Of a stretch of DNA of 64,000 bases, positions 46,400 to 56,815 are shown one piece after another (the first letter of the stretch is position 1; each line of letters begins with the position of its first letter). The notes beneath the pieces are model-generated. The model ran no database searches. It had not been told where the DNA came from and was given only the letters and a program-made list of their open reading frames with translations. Origin of the DNA: Balaenoptera acutorostrata (lineage: Eukaryota > Chordata > Mammalia > Artiodactyla > Balaenopteridae); contig NC_080081.1 of assembly GCF_949987535.1 (NCBI RefSeq), positions 34,264,428 through 34,328,427 of the forward strand, given 5' to 3'. A program made the position numbers and the translations under genes.

Positions 46400-46645
46400 T
46401 ATGGTAAAGTTTATGGGCTCTGGAGCTAGACTCTCTATGTTTAAAAACTGGTCATGTCACTTACAAGCTATGTGACTTTGGTCAAGTTACTTGGCCCATC
46501 TGTGTTTCAGTATCCTCATCTGAAAATGGGGATAAAAGCAGAATCTTACCTAATAAGGTTGTTAGGAAAATAGAGTTAATATACTACAGTGTGCTAGGCA
46601 TTGTATTAACAATAAGTTAATAAGTGCTTATTCAATAAACATTAG
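46400..46645 (+). repeat. MIR, nearly full length
   Basis: Well-preserved order: 'tgggctctggagctagactc', 'gtcatgtcacttacaagcta', 'tgtgactttggtcaagttac', 'cctcatctgaaaatggggat', 'taataaggttgttaggaa', 'gtgctaggcattgta' and a 'ttattcaataaacat' end. One of the best MIR copies in the window. Confidence 0.95.
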
Positions 46646-47410
46646 TTATCATCAACCAATGGTCATTTTTTCAGCATTCTTTATGAGCACTTGCTTGTTA
46701 GGGATAAATCATAAAGCACCAAATATTCTCAGTGAGCTACAAAGCAGCATCTGGTCAGACATTCTTCCTAGAGACTGATGGCTTTGTGAGGTGTCCCCTT
46801 GGCTCAGCTGGACTTCAGTCCCAGAATTCCCTTTCTGGTATGTTTCCAGTTAGGGTGGGCTAAGAGGGATATTCTCTCAGTAGAGGTGGAGGACGGAAAG
46901 GAAGCAGCAGAAACTTTTCAACATACACATGCAGTTATTCAATTATACACTAAGCTATGTGCTGCTATGATGGAACTTTGTAGATGTAATTAAAAACCCT
47001 TAATCAATTGACCTTAAATTAACTAAAAGAGTGGGCCTGACAATTTTATGATTTTTTCATTCTTACCTTCTATTATTATAATTTTTGACACAGTATTTCA
47101 TCATATGTTTTCTACACTTATCTCATCTCTCATGGGTTCCTCAACACTGGACCACAGTGTTCAAATAAAGTGAAGCCCTTCAAAAGAGGGCTTAGATTTT
47201 CCCTGAGTGTGGACTCCAAGCTTCAGCTCATGCTTCTGAGACTTCATCTTGCTGGTAATCTTCCTTTCTTGACTGCCTATTCATGCATTCCAAACTTCAC
47301 CTTGTGGAGTTCTAACTTTCTCATGATATTACCTTCCTGACTGCCTGCCCTACATACTACAGGCCTGCTTAGCCGGTCTCCACATTTTTGTAAGACTATT
47401 TCTTGTAGTA
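46646..47410. other. Unassigned intergenic DNA
   Basis: No gene recognised; short open frames only. Confidence 0.5.
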
Positions 47411-47411
47411 A

Positions 47412-47451
<40 letters not shown>

Positions 47452-47456
47452 GTACC
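47412..47456. repeat. (ATCT)n microsatellite
   Basis: Around ten ATCT units in a row, with a diverged CTATCTAATCTA continuation. Confidence 0.97.
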
Positions 47457-48295
47457 TATCTAATCTATTTCTTACTGGTTTTGCATCTCTGGTTGACCTC
47501 CTAACTGATACATAGGCTTACCAGAGTAGAATTTTGGCCAAGAATACTACAAATTTGAACTCACCTAAAAATTCAAAGCCAGGCTTTGAGATACCTGAAA
47601 TAATTAACCATGTGGATAACAATTATAAAATCCTATTAAAATAATTGTGTAAAAGACAGATAATTCAGTTGCCACATTAGATGTGACTTAAAATACACTG
47701 ATACCAATGATTAATTATTTGAACATTGGGAACTTGTAGTGAAGCAGCCATGAAGATAGGATAAATGTAAGAAAATGAAAATTAGAAAACAAATGGAACA
47801 TTGTGTCAAAAATTATAATGAGAGTGGGGCAGAATAGAGAGATGGTCAGATTTCTAGAAGACTCAGGTTTGGGTGGAAGACAATTTAATACAAATTCAAA
47901 GAAGGCAAAAAGGAAAAAATATAGTGTCAATTTCTTTTTAAAGTATAACTAAAAAGATGTAGAGCAAAAATGACCACGGGTATACATAATATGGAAAACC
48001 CTAGTGAGGTAATTAATTCATACTATACAGTACATTTGTATTAAATGTTGAATGAAAGAAACAATTAAATAAAATGCATCCAGACAGGTGTCTTTTACTG
48101 CTTTCTACAATCTGTCTCTTTTTTTAAAAAATTCAGTCAGATACTACCAGAATATAAATTAAATTACTTTCTGGAAACAAGTTGAGCACTTTTAGAAGCT
48201 GAATGAACTCTTTAGTAGAGGTTAGTAGAATTTATCATTTTACAGCCTTAGTTTTATCCCTATGACCTTAGATACCAAAAGAACTTTAAAGTAAG
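47457..48295. other. AT-rich intergenic DNA
   Basis: No gene or named repeat. Confidence 0.5.
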
Positions 48296-48296
48296 T

Positions 48297-48347
48297 AATA
48301 TATATATATATATATGTATGTGTGTCTATATATATATATATATATAG

Positions 48348-48395
<48 letters not shown>
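48297..48395. repeat. (TA)n repeat with palindromic GTGTGTC/GACACAC core
   Basis: Long TA runs surround a perfect inverted segment in which gtgtgtc and gacacac flank TA units, followed by about 35 more TA-rich bases. The strand symmetry produces mirror Tyr/Ile open frames on both strands, which are not genes. Confidence 0.97.
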
Positions 48396-49490
48396 TTCTC
48401 TTTCTGGGTATTTTGTATGAAATCTGCTTGACAGACCGTTCAAGAGGAAAGGAAAATGATGCAATCTTTAAATACAACCTAGACAAGCTAAAAATAGGAG
48501 TTTATTGCTGAACATATGGGAAAAGAATGGAGAAAGGAGGAGAACTTTGATGGAAAATACAAGGCTGGTGTGCTTTGGAAGACAAGGACAAGAGACTAAT
48601 TAAACAGGAATAAAGGGTTAAATAACTATATATTTTTATTACAATGTGTTTTTTATAAATAAATATCACAATATTAAGAATTCGGAAAAAAATAATTCTC
48701 TATCAGCCCAGGATGCCATTCTATTAACATTTCCTTGCTTTGTATTTGATGTTGAATTTTTGGAATGTATTATTTTAAATTGGGGCAAGGCAGGAAAATA
48801 ATACACTCTCCTCCCCTTTGTATTCTTTAGTAATTGGAAAGAAGGACCTCCTCTTGTCCTAAGCCTGCAACTCTGGCTGGCTGCAGCCTGGCTTTCATGA
48901 AATGTGGGAGTCATGAAGGAAGAATTTGGCCCCAAGAATATGAGCATAACGTGTGGATGATTTACTGTCAAAGGATAGTTATGCATAATTGCCAGTCATT
49001 AGGGCAACTTTCTTAACATCAAAGCATATGTTTTTGCTTTACATACCAATGCAAATACAACTTTAACTCATTCACTGGTGCAAGTTTACACTCTGGTATG
49101 TGTGAGTTTTCCTTCAATTGACTTTTTATCTTTTAAGGGAAGTAGTATATTTGTGTTAAAATATGATGGAATGCAGCATGATGGGTTAGGCAGAATAGTG
49201 GAGGATTGAGAGTCCTAAGTTCAATTTTAGTGCAATGAATTTTTTCTTGCCTTTTACAGTGATACACAGGCAAATTGTCAATAGAGGAATCATTACTCGA
49301 TACTAAAAACTTCGAAACAATCTTGATCATACTGTTCCCTGGTCAGTCAACAAATTGAATATGCAGGCTATAGCTCATCCTATACTAGGATCTGTGTAGA
49401 AGATACAAAATATTAATGGCATCAATAACTAGCCTTTGAATACTGCTCGATAATTTAAAAAAGACTTTGGCATTCATTATCTAATTTAAC
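48396..49490. other. Intergenic DNA
   Basis: No gene or named repeat. Confidence 0.5.
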
Positions 49491-49499
49491 TCTCAACAT

Positions 49500-50178
49500 G
49501 TAAAGGAGCAGAAGCATATGAGGCCTTCCTGAAGATAGACTGCTCCCCCTCATCACCCCCTCCCCACCCCTCCCCCCTACCCTGTCCCCTGCCTCTTGTT
49601 TGTAGAAAAGCTTTAGCCTTTGAGGTCTTCCCTGGGTTCCAAAGAGCAAATTTAATCAGAGACCTGAGAAAATGCAAAACAAAGGAAAACTGTCATGCAA
49701 GACAACATAATAGTTTAGCCAAAAAACGAAGTCAAGAACCTTTGGTCCTTCCTCAAGGGCTATAGATAATATCCTGAACCATATCCTTGAGTTGTTTTGC
49801 AGATACTAAAAACTCCACCAAGTGGAAAAAGTTAACTGCATGCAGATTACCAGCACACAGAACCCAGACCAGTTGGAACCAGAAGGTTGATGACGTTCAC
49901 TCCTGAAATGTCACTCCGTTACCTCACCACCAGCCAATCAGAAGAATGTCCACAAGTTGATCAGGTACCCCATAATCCCCTCCCTCACACTGCCTTTAAA
50001 AACCCTTCCCTGAAAGCCATCAGGAAGTTTAGGTCTTTTAAGCGTGAGTTGCCCATTCTTGTTGCTTGGCCCCATGTTGGGTACCTTGAAATAAATGCTG
50101 TACTTTCCTTCACCACAACCCAGTGTCAGTAGATCGGCTTTACTGTGTGTGAGTGAGAGGACTCAAGTTTGGTTCCAT
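49500..50178 (+). mobile_element. Probable solo ERV-type LTR
   Basis: A GC-richer block has LTR architecture. It holds a C-rich stretch (49541-49590), a CCAAT-like 'cagccaatcag' at about 49930, a TATA-like tttaaaaaccc at about 49995, an aaataaa polyadenylation signal near 50090 about 95 bp downstream, and a terminal 'tttggttcca'. No gag, pol or env sequence lies beside it. Edges and duplication are not certain, and the retroviral class is not assigned from sequence alone. Confidence 0.6.
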
Positions 50179-51735
50179 AATAAACATACTATATAAACTA
50201 TGTATACCTAAGCTTCAAACCTTTTATTAAAATTTACAGGATGTACAGTAAATAAATAAATTAAACCTTCTACAAAGCAAAAAATATAACAATAAATTAA
50301 GTATGTAGATAGAGTAATTTATGTAATAAATTAGTATATAGACTGGATGCAGGGGTGATTATAAACCTATATACTTATAGTGAGTTTTCACATCATGTAA
50401 TTTGTGCATACTTTCTTTTGGAATGATTTTTTGAGCTGACTTGTGAAAGAAACGGTTTTTGAGTTGACTTGTGAAAGAAAATATTTTCATTTTGGAGATG
50501 TTTTGGTCAAAATAACTATTACCCAAGGTTCAAAATGACTTTTGGTTGTCTTCTAAAAATCCAAATTTGCCTTTAAAAGACACAAATTGTGCATTTAAAA
50601 AATGCTGTGAGACTTAAAACGAATTTGAAAATATGTACATGTACATATATACTATCATTGGGGAAAAATTACCTTCATTTAGATATGTAACTAAGTCCTC
50701 TAATATTTGTTACAAAATTTCATACCCTAACATATTTCTATGCTTCAAACTTAAAATAAAATATAAAATAAAGGGCTAATCAAAAAACACAAAAGATGCC
50801 CTCAAGATAGAAGAGAGTTGAGGATTATTTTTACTGGAATGATACCTGATTTGATGATATCTGATTTGATACCCTGATGGGGAGTATCACTGAAGAGATT
50901 GTTTTGGATAGAGGAGAAGGTATACAGCTCCTTGAAGGAACGCATTGTCTAATTCTATTTTGGGTTTTCCATCCAAAAACACCATGTCCTAGGACTGAAC
51001 TACAATGTTCTAGTGAGGATTAAGCCCCTCAAAACCAAACCCCCCCAAAAGAACCCAAGAAATTGGAATTTAATAGATCAGACTCAGAAACACAATGACA
51101 TAGTATGAAATAGAGGTCACAAACTGAGCCAGAAGGATCTGGGTGTGACTCTACAGATGGGCTACCAGGAAGCTGAATTTTGTGACACATCTCTCTCAAG
51201 TGTAAAGAGCATTATTATGGCAATTGTTCTATGTAGTAACTTTACTACTGATGCTGCCTTAATCATCTATGCTTATATTTTTTTGCCTTTTTTTTTTTTT
51301 TTTAGTTATTCAAAAATAAGTTGATATTGTTGTATCTTTACTGTCCAGTATGAATTCACCTCAGGACAAAGATAAATATAAGATAAATTATACATTAACT
51401 GGTTTCACTGAATGGATGGTGAGAGAGAGTTATACCATCAATTTGAAATACATGAAAAAGGGGAGGCACTATGTTTAAGTTACTTTGGCTGAAAAATGAT
51501 GCAAATGACCTCATGATGGCATGTACTTGACTGTACCTGTTTGGTTTTCTTCCTTCCTTTGTCTTCAAGGCCCAATTAATTTCTGCTTTTGAGTTCATAA
51601 GAGCCTGATAATAATTGATGCAACTGAGTGACAATTAATTCCATAATATCTATAGATAGAATCTAGATCATATTTGTGGAGGGTGGCAAGTAGATAGGCT
51701 AAAATGAGAATCTTAAAGGTGATAGCAAGAAGCAT
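50179..51735. other. AT-rich intergenic DNA with two short tandem repeats
   Basis: A 28 bp unit is repeated in tandem at 50428-50455 and 50456-50483, and a 15 bp unit (gatacctgatttgat-like) is repeated near 50841-50871. A poly-T run lies at about 51290-51303. No gene is recognised. Confidence 0.6.
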
Positions 51736-51739
51736 CATT

Positions 51740-51905
51740 TGCTCATTCAGTCATTTAGCAAATATTTATTGAGCTTCTAGCACACACCAGGCACTTTCCT
51801 GAAGAGTGGAGAGACAGAGGTGAATGAGAAAATCAGAGGCTCTACCATCTTAAGGTCATAACCTGGTGAGGATGGCACAACACAAGTGCTCAACAAGTGT
51901 TAGAA
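51740..51905 (-). repeat. L2 3' end, minus strand
   Basis: 'agcaaatatttattgagctt', 'acaccaggcactttcctgaa' and 'gacagaggtgaatgagaaa' match the reverse complement of the L2 3' end. Confidence 0.8.
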
Positions 51906-52084
51906 GAAAATTGTCTTTAAGGAAAATGTTTATAAAAGCAAAAGGTAGAGTAGACTAGAGCAGATAGGTCTGGGGATAAGGTCATGAAAGAGAAAGAAAG
52001 CAAAAAAGACATTGGTATTTTCCAGTGTTCATTTCCAAAATAAGTAATATTCAACTACTTAGCCTGAAGACCTAGAAGATTTAG

Positions 52085-52228
52085 TAAGTTAGAAATGGAG
52101 GATATGATAGATGTTAACTAGACTTATTGTGGTGATCATTTCACAATATATACAAATATCAAATCATTAGGTACACCTGAAACTAATATAATGTTATATG
52201 TTCATTGTATCTCAAGTTTTAAAAAAAA
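52085..52228 (+). repeat. L1MA-type 3' end
   Basis: 'gatgttaactagacttattg', 'gtgatcatttcacaatatat', 'tacacctgaaactaatataa' and a terminal ctcaagttttaaaaa match the 3' end of mid-age mammalian L1 elements. Confidence 0.85.
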
Positions 52229-53155
52229 GGAAATCTCTTAACAACAATTTTTAAAAAGTGAAGGGAATTGGGAGAATTATTTGTGAGAAGAAAGGGGGTG
52301 GATGAAATAAGAATGACTTTCCACATAACAAGTTTCTGTGCAGTAAGCAAATAGAAGTGTGGGTGGAGGAAATTGTAGAGAAGAAGTGTATAGAACAGCA
52401 TTAAATGTAATTATCAGAGACAGCAGAAAGTCCCCTTAGATCGTCAAGAAGATCATCGAATGAAGAATCGAAAGAAAACACTTTTCACCCAAATATGTAC
52501 TTATCCAGAAAAGCTAATTTTGCCACTTGAGTACAAAGCATTTACCTTGTAAATACACATACTTGATTTCTTTTGCAAATAGTAAATAGCAAAAGGCACG
52601 AAGGCCAAATACAATTATTAACGTTTCTTCGATATATTCTTTGACTTTGTTAACTAAGAAGTTAAGAGAGATAATGAACCTCAATTTTCTATATCCCTAT
52701 GCAAGTAACTGTGAAAACATTTGGGCCACTGGAATGTTGCTTATTATACGCAAAGGGAAAATTCCATTTTAAATATTGATTTGCACAGCCCAGTTCTGAT
52801 TGCTGCCTCTGAATTATCACTGCTTCCCTAGTCAGGCAACTGAGTTACTGAATCAGAACTCTGCAAAGAAGCAAAATCTCCATCTTGCAAGGACACGAGG
52901 AGTATGACTGACAATGCAGGTCAATCAAGTTATAATGGGCTCTAATTAGCACTCTGCAAGCTGTTAAATTCTTTACCTGCAGCTGAATGGCTGTTAAAAA
53001 GGTGTGATATTTTTTCTTTCCTTTGAAAACATCATAGAGTTTAAAAATTTTCCCCAATCTCTTTCTTATACCTTCATGTCCATAGAAAGAACCAAAAAAG
53101 AAAGAGAAAATGTGGTTAAGATTCAAAAGGTTGTTATTTTGTAACCTTTTGGGAT
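52229..53155. other. Non-repetitive intergenic DNA, candidate conserved block
   Basis: No gene or repeat recognised. The segment 52640-53050 is of even complexity, with homeodomain-like TAATTAG, a 'ggtcaatcaag' motif and a 'cctgcagctgaatgg' E-box-like motif. That look is shared by many deeply conserved enhancers, but conservation cannot be seen here. Confidence 0.4.
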
Positions 53156-53159
53156 CATT

Positions 53160-53325
53160 GGATACCTACATGGCTTCTGTTCCTCAGTTTTCAGGTCTGT
53201 AAAATGGGATAGGAACAAAAATACCTACCCTGCAGAAGCATTGTGAGGAATAATTATTGAATGTTTATCATGCTCTTTGAAGATAAAGAACATGATTCAT
53301 GTGCTAAGGTGTTATAATCACAAGC
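53160..53325 (+). repeat. MIR, plus strand (diverged)
   Basis: 'ttcctcagttttcaggtctg', 'taaaatgggataggaa', 'tacctaccctgcagaagcat' and 'tgtgaggaataa' match the MIR 3' half. Confidence 0.75.
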
Positions 53326-54255
53326 CTAAACCCAGGCAGAAATATCAGAAAAATTAAAGCTAGCTTTGAATGAAGAGAAAACTTTTTCTTGATGAGTGTA
53401 GTTTTATATTTCTGACGCTAACACAAATTCCACAGAATTAGAGATTTAAGGCAAAATTATAGAGAGCGCTTCTCATGCTGTTCCATCTCACATGCCTTCT
53501 GATCTTGAACTAGATAGCATAAAGCAATCTGTGCTTGAAATGGAAGAGTATTTCTCAGATGGTTATCATCGTTCCTTACTCATCCACACGGAAAAATTAA
53601 TTTAGTACATGCAGGTGTAAGTGTAATTGTGCATGAAAAATTATTTACAAAAGAAAGCAAAATGATCCACTAATCATATTTGTGTTTGGTGTCTCTTTTC
53701 ACTTCCTTTTTGTGTTATATAATTATAATTATGGTCTTAGAAAATTTAAGTCATGTTGTGTTTTTTCTGGTGTCTATTTCAACTTAGAAACACTTCCACA
53801 TTAAAATTGTCATCAGTGAACATGTGAATACCCATTCGATGATTTACACGCTATTAGATCCTATTTGGAACTAAATAAGAAAAGAAAAACTGTGTCAAAA
53901 CTTTCATGGATCTCAAATTTAATTGAGACAATATAAACACAACAAAAAGTGTCCAAACTTGCCAAATATCGAAAACAATAGACTTGTTCTCAGAGAAAAA
54001 TGCTGTTGGCCAGGAGAGGGGAAAAGAAAATGAATTTTTCAAATCTGTGTTTATATTACTTATTCTATGGCTTTTTTTTCTTACTCTAAGTGTTGAGAGA
54101 CTTTTAAAAAGCACCCATGAAAAAGAATCTACTGAAGAAAAATCAGTAATTGAAAACTCAGTAGTTGAAAAGAGAGAAAAGTTAAGAACCGGAAGTGCCA
54201 GATCATCGAGTAGGATTTGTCTGCTGCACTCCATGATACCAGCAGCCAGGTCTTA
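53326..54255. other. Intergenic DNA
   Basis: No gene. Overlapping frames of 126 codons (minus, 53854-54234) and 90 codons (plus, 53984-54256) have no recognisable domain; the plus frame is Lys/Glu-rich in its second half. Confidence 0.45.
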
Positions 54256-56215
54256 AAGTGCCAGCTTCTATGGATTAACAACTGCCACATGTATATTCTC
54301 CCACTCAGGGTCCTGTCCTGAATTTCAGACCTATATATTGAAATGCTTACAGGTCACCTGCAATTGCATGTCCTGCAGGCACTTCAAAATCTTTTGTCTG
54401 AAACTGAATGCATTAAATTCCCTAACTTTCTCCTGCTGTATCTTACCTCAGTTAGTGGTTCTGCTATTCTCATAAAACACCGGTTAGAAACCTGAGCTTC
54501 ACTCCCTAACTACCCACATCTATTCCATCACCAGGTCATAACAGTGTTACTTCCTAAGCATTGCTCAAATTTGTCCCCCACCCTACTTTATGTCACTGTC
54601 ATTCTTTGGCTAAAGGAGGATGTTTCACTTGGATGTCTTTATTTCAAGTAAGAGAAATGACTTCAACTTTCTGAAGCAAAGACCAAGAGTTTATGAATAA
54701 GATCGAAGGTAGCTTTCAGAATCCCAGGGCAGGCTGAAGAATCTGGCTTGAGAAAGAACAGGAAGAGGAACTGAGGCTGCAGGAGTGAATAATGGTGCCT
54801 CTGTTGATTTGAATGAATGCCAAAATATTTTGGAATTTTTTGGTCATTTATCTAAAGGGCAAAACTCTATTCATTGAATGTGATTTTCCTAACTTGAGCC
54901 TGGTGCCCAACTCTTGGCCAGATCTGGGTGCAACACTTTGAGGGGGTTGTTAGATGCCGAGCAGGAAGCCACTATAAGATGTGATACCCTCCTTCCTAAG
55001 TCTCCTTGTTTCCAATCTGACCTCCCTCCCTCCCCTCCTCCTGCTCTGCACAGAGCGACCTTCCCGAAACATGAATGTAAAGAGAGCAATGCTATTCCAC
55101 TTAAAACCCTGCAATGGCTGCCTATTTATCTCAGGAAAAAAATCCTCACATCTTCATGAACTGGCCCCTCCTTAAACAAATATCTTCAATTTTTGCCATT
55201 CTAATCCCTCTCTCCCCCTATGAAATAGCACAATTTGTCTCAGGACTTAATGAAGCTCAGGTTCTTTAAGTCTCAGTGCAGAAAGAATTCAGTGAGGGAC
55301 AAAGTGGTAGGTCAGAAATGGATTTATTAGTATAGGACACTTATGAAGGACACAAGTGGGCAGGCAAGAGGGCTCTGCCCCCAAGAACTAAGTGGGCTAC
55401 ATTTTTATAATCAAATGAAAAGTGGGGAGGGAGAAAAGTTGGTTTTCCAACTTCTTCCTCTTCCTTTGTAAAGATGTTGCGGGAAAATGGGATGTGAGAG
55501 GGTGGTCATATCCCAGGTCTTGCGCGGGTTCCTGGGATGGGCCGCAAGTGAGTGTCCTTGGCTTCGTGTAGGAAAGAATTCAAGCGTGAGCCATAGTATG
55601 TGAAAGCAGGTTTACTGAGAGAGATACATATTCCATAGGCAAAATACAGTCCATCTCAGAAGGCAAGAGTGGCCTTGAATATGGGATGGTTAGTTTTTAC
55701 GGGCTGGGTAATTTCATCAGCTAATGAGTGGGAGGATTATTCCAACTATTCTGGAGAAAGGGCAGGGATTTCCAGGAATTGGGTCAGTGCCCACTTTTTG
55801 GCCTTTTATGGTCAGCCTCAGAACTGTCATGCTGCAAGTCATGGCGCTGGTGGGTGCGTCATTTAGCATGCTAATGCATTACAATGAGCGTATAATGAGG
55901 CTCAAGGTCTACTGGAAGTCGAATCTTCCGCCATCTTGGTAGGTTCTAACCAGTTTTTGTCTCATCCTCTATGGCTATGTCATTCTTTTAAAGGTGGTGC
56001 CCTGCCCCCTTCCCTCCTATCTCACCTATACTCTCATGGCTTCCCACCACACTGAACTTCTTTTGAACCATTCCATACCTTTCCTTTAGGATCTTTTAAA
56101 ATATTCTCTTGCTAAAACTCTTCACTCTCCTCTTTGCCCCACTCCTGTGTCCTGTGTCACCTTTCCCAGCATCATTCTGTATTAAAACTGAGGGTAGATG
56201 TGTTTGGTTTCCTTC
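54256..56215 (+). repeat. L2-type LINE, plus strand, interrupted by LTR sequence
   Basis: The sense orientation of the same ancient repeat as 14.1-15.8 kb appears in three parts. Part 1 (about 54290-54600) has 'tgtctgaaactgaatgcatt' and 'tacctcagttagtggttctg'. Part 2 (54985-55225) has 'cttaaaaccctgcaatggct'. Part 3 (56010-56215) has 'tatactctcatggcttccca', 'ttctttt...' and a tctcacctat start. A poorly assigned stretch lies at 54610-54980 and the LTR insertion at 55230-56005. Confidence 0.65.
55230..56005 (-). mobile_element. ERV-type LTR sequence, minus strand, possibly two LTRs
   Basis: The plus strand shows 'cagaaagaattcagtgaggg' near 55281 followed by 'ggatttattag' (a reverse polyadenylation region). 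A second similar arrangement follows: 'aggaaagaattcaagcgtga' near 55571, then 'gcaggtttactgagaga'. The later part includes 'gtgggaggattattccaa' and a cgccatcttgg end. Two related but distinct R-U5-like modules suggest two minus-strand LTRs in series or one complex LTR. No internal retroviral genes are present, and the 65- and 72-codon plus frames here are not genes. Confidence 0.65.
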
Positions 56216-56216
56216 C

Positions 56217-56690
56217 TTGATATTGTGGATTAAATAGTGTCCTCCAAAAATTCAGATCCGCTAAGGACCTCAGAATGTGTTCTTATTTGGAAATAGGGTT
56301 TTTGCAGGTGTAATTAGTTCAGGTTCTGGAGAGGAGCTCATCCTGGACTTAGGGTGAGACTTACATCCAATGACTGGTGTCCTTATAAGAAGAGGAGGAG
56401 CACAGAGGCAGGGGGAAGACAGAGACGAATGGAATAACCAAGGTCACGTGCCCCTGGAAGCAGAGATTGGATTTATGCTGTCGCAAGCCAAGGATTGCCT
56501 GGGGCTCTGAGACCCTGGAAGAGGCAAGGAAGAATCCTCCCCTAGAGACTTCAGAGGAAGCATGACCCTGCTGACACTTTAATTTCAGATTTCTGGCCTC
56601 CAGAACTGTGAGAGAATATATTTCTGTGGCTTTAAGTCACCAAGGCTGGGGTAATTTGTCAAGGAAGCCTCAGGAAACTAACCCACTTGA
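56217..56690 (+). mobile_element. MaLR-type LTR (MLT1-like), plus strand
   Basis: The MLT1 order is well kept: 'ttatttggaaatagggtttt', 'tgcaggtgtaattagttcag', 'ccaatgactggtgtccttat', 'aagccaaggattgcctgggg', 'ggcctccagaactgtgagag', 'tgtggctttaagtcaccaag' and a terminal 'aggaaactaaccca'. It is a solo LTR without internal coding sequence. Confidence 0.92.
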
Positions 56691-56815
56691 CAGTACACTC
56701 TGTAAGTACAGGAAAAGAATTATTTTGTTTAATTTTGTATCCTAAGACCTTAGCGTAACTGTCATATAATTGACTTTCAATAAATATTCGTAGAAGGAGT
56801 AAATAAAGGCAAGTT
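56691..56815 (+). repeat. L2 3' end, plus strand
   Basis: 'cactctgtaagtacaggaa', 'taattgactttcaataaata' and 'ttcgtagaaggagtaaataa' fit the L2 3' end. Confidence 0.6.

Noticed and set aside
47412..47456. Regular spacing suggestive of a CRISPR-like array
   Set aside because: It is a simple (ATCT)n microsatellite without spacers, in a mammalian context.
53854..54256. Overlapping 126-codon (minus) and 90-codon (plus) frames
   Set aside because: No family recognised, opposite strands overlap and composition matches the AT-rich background.
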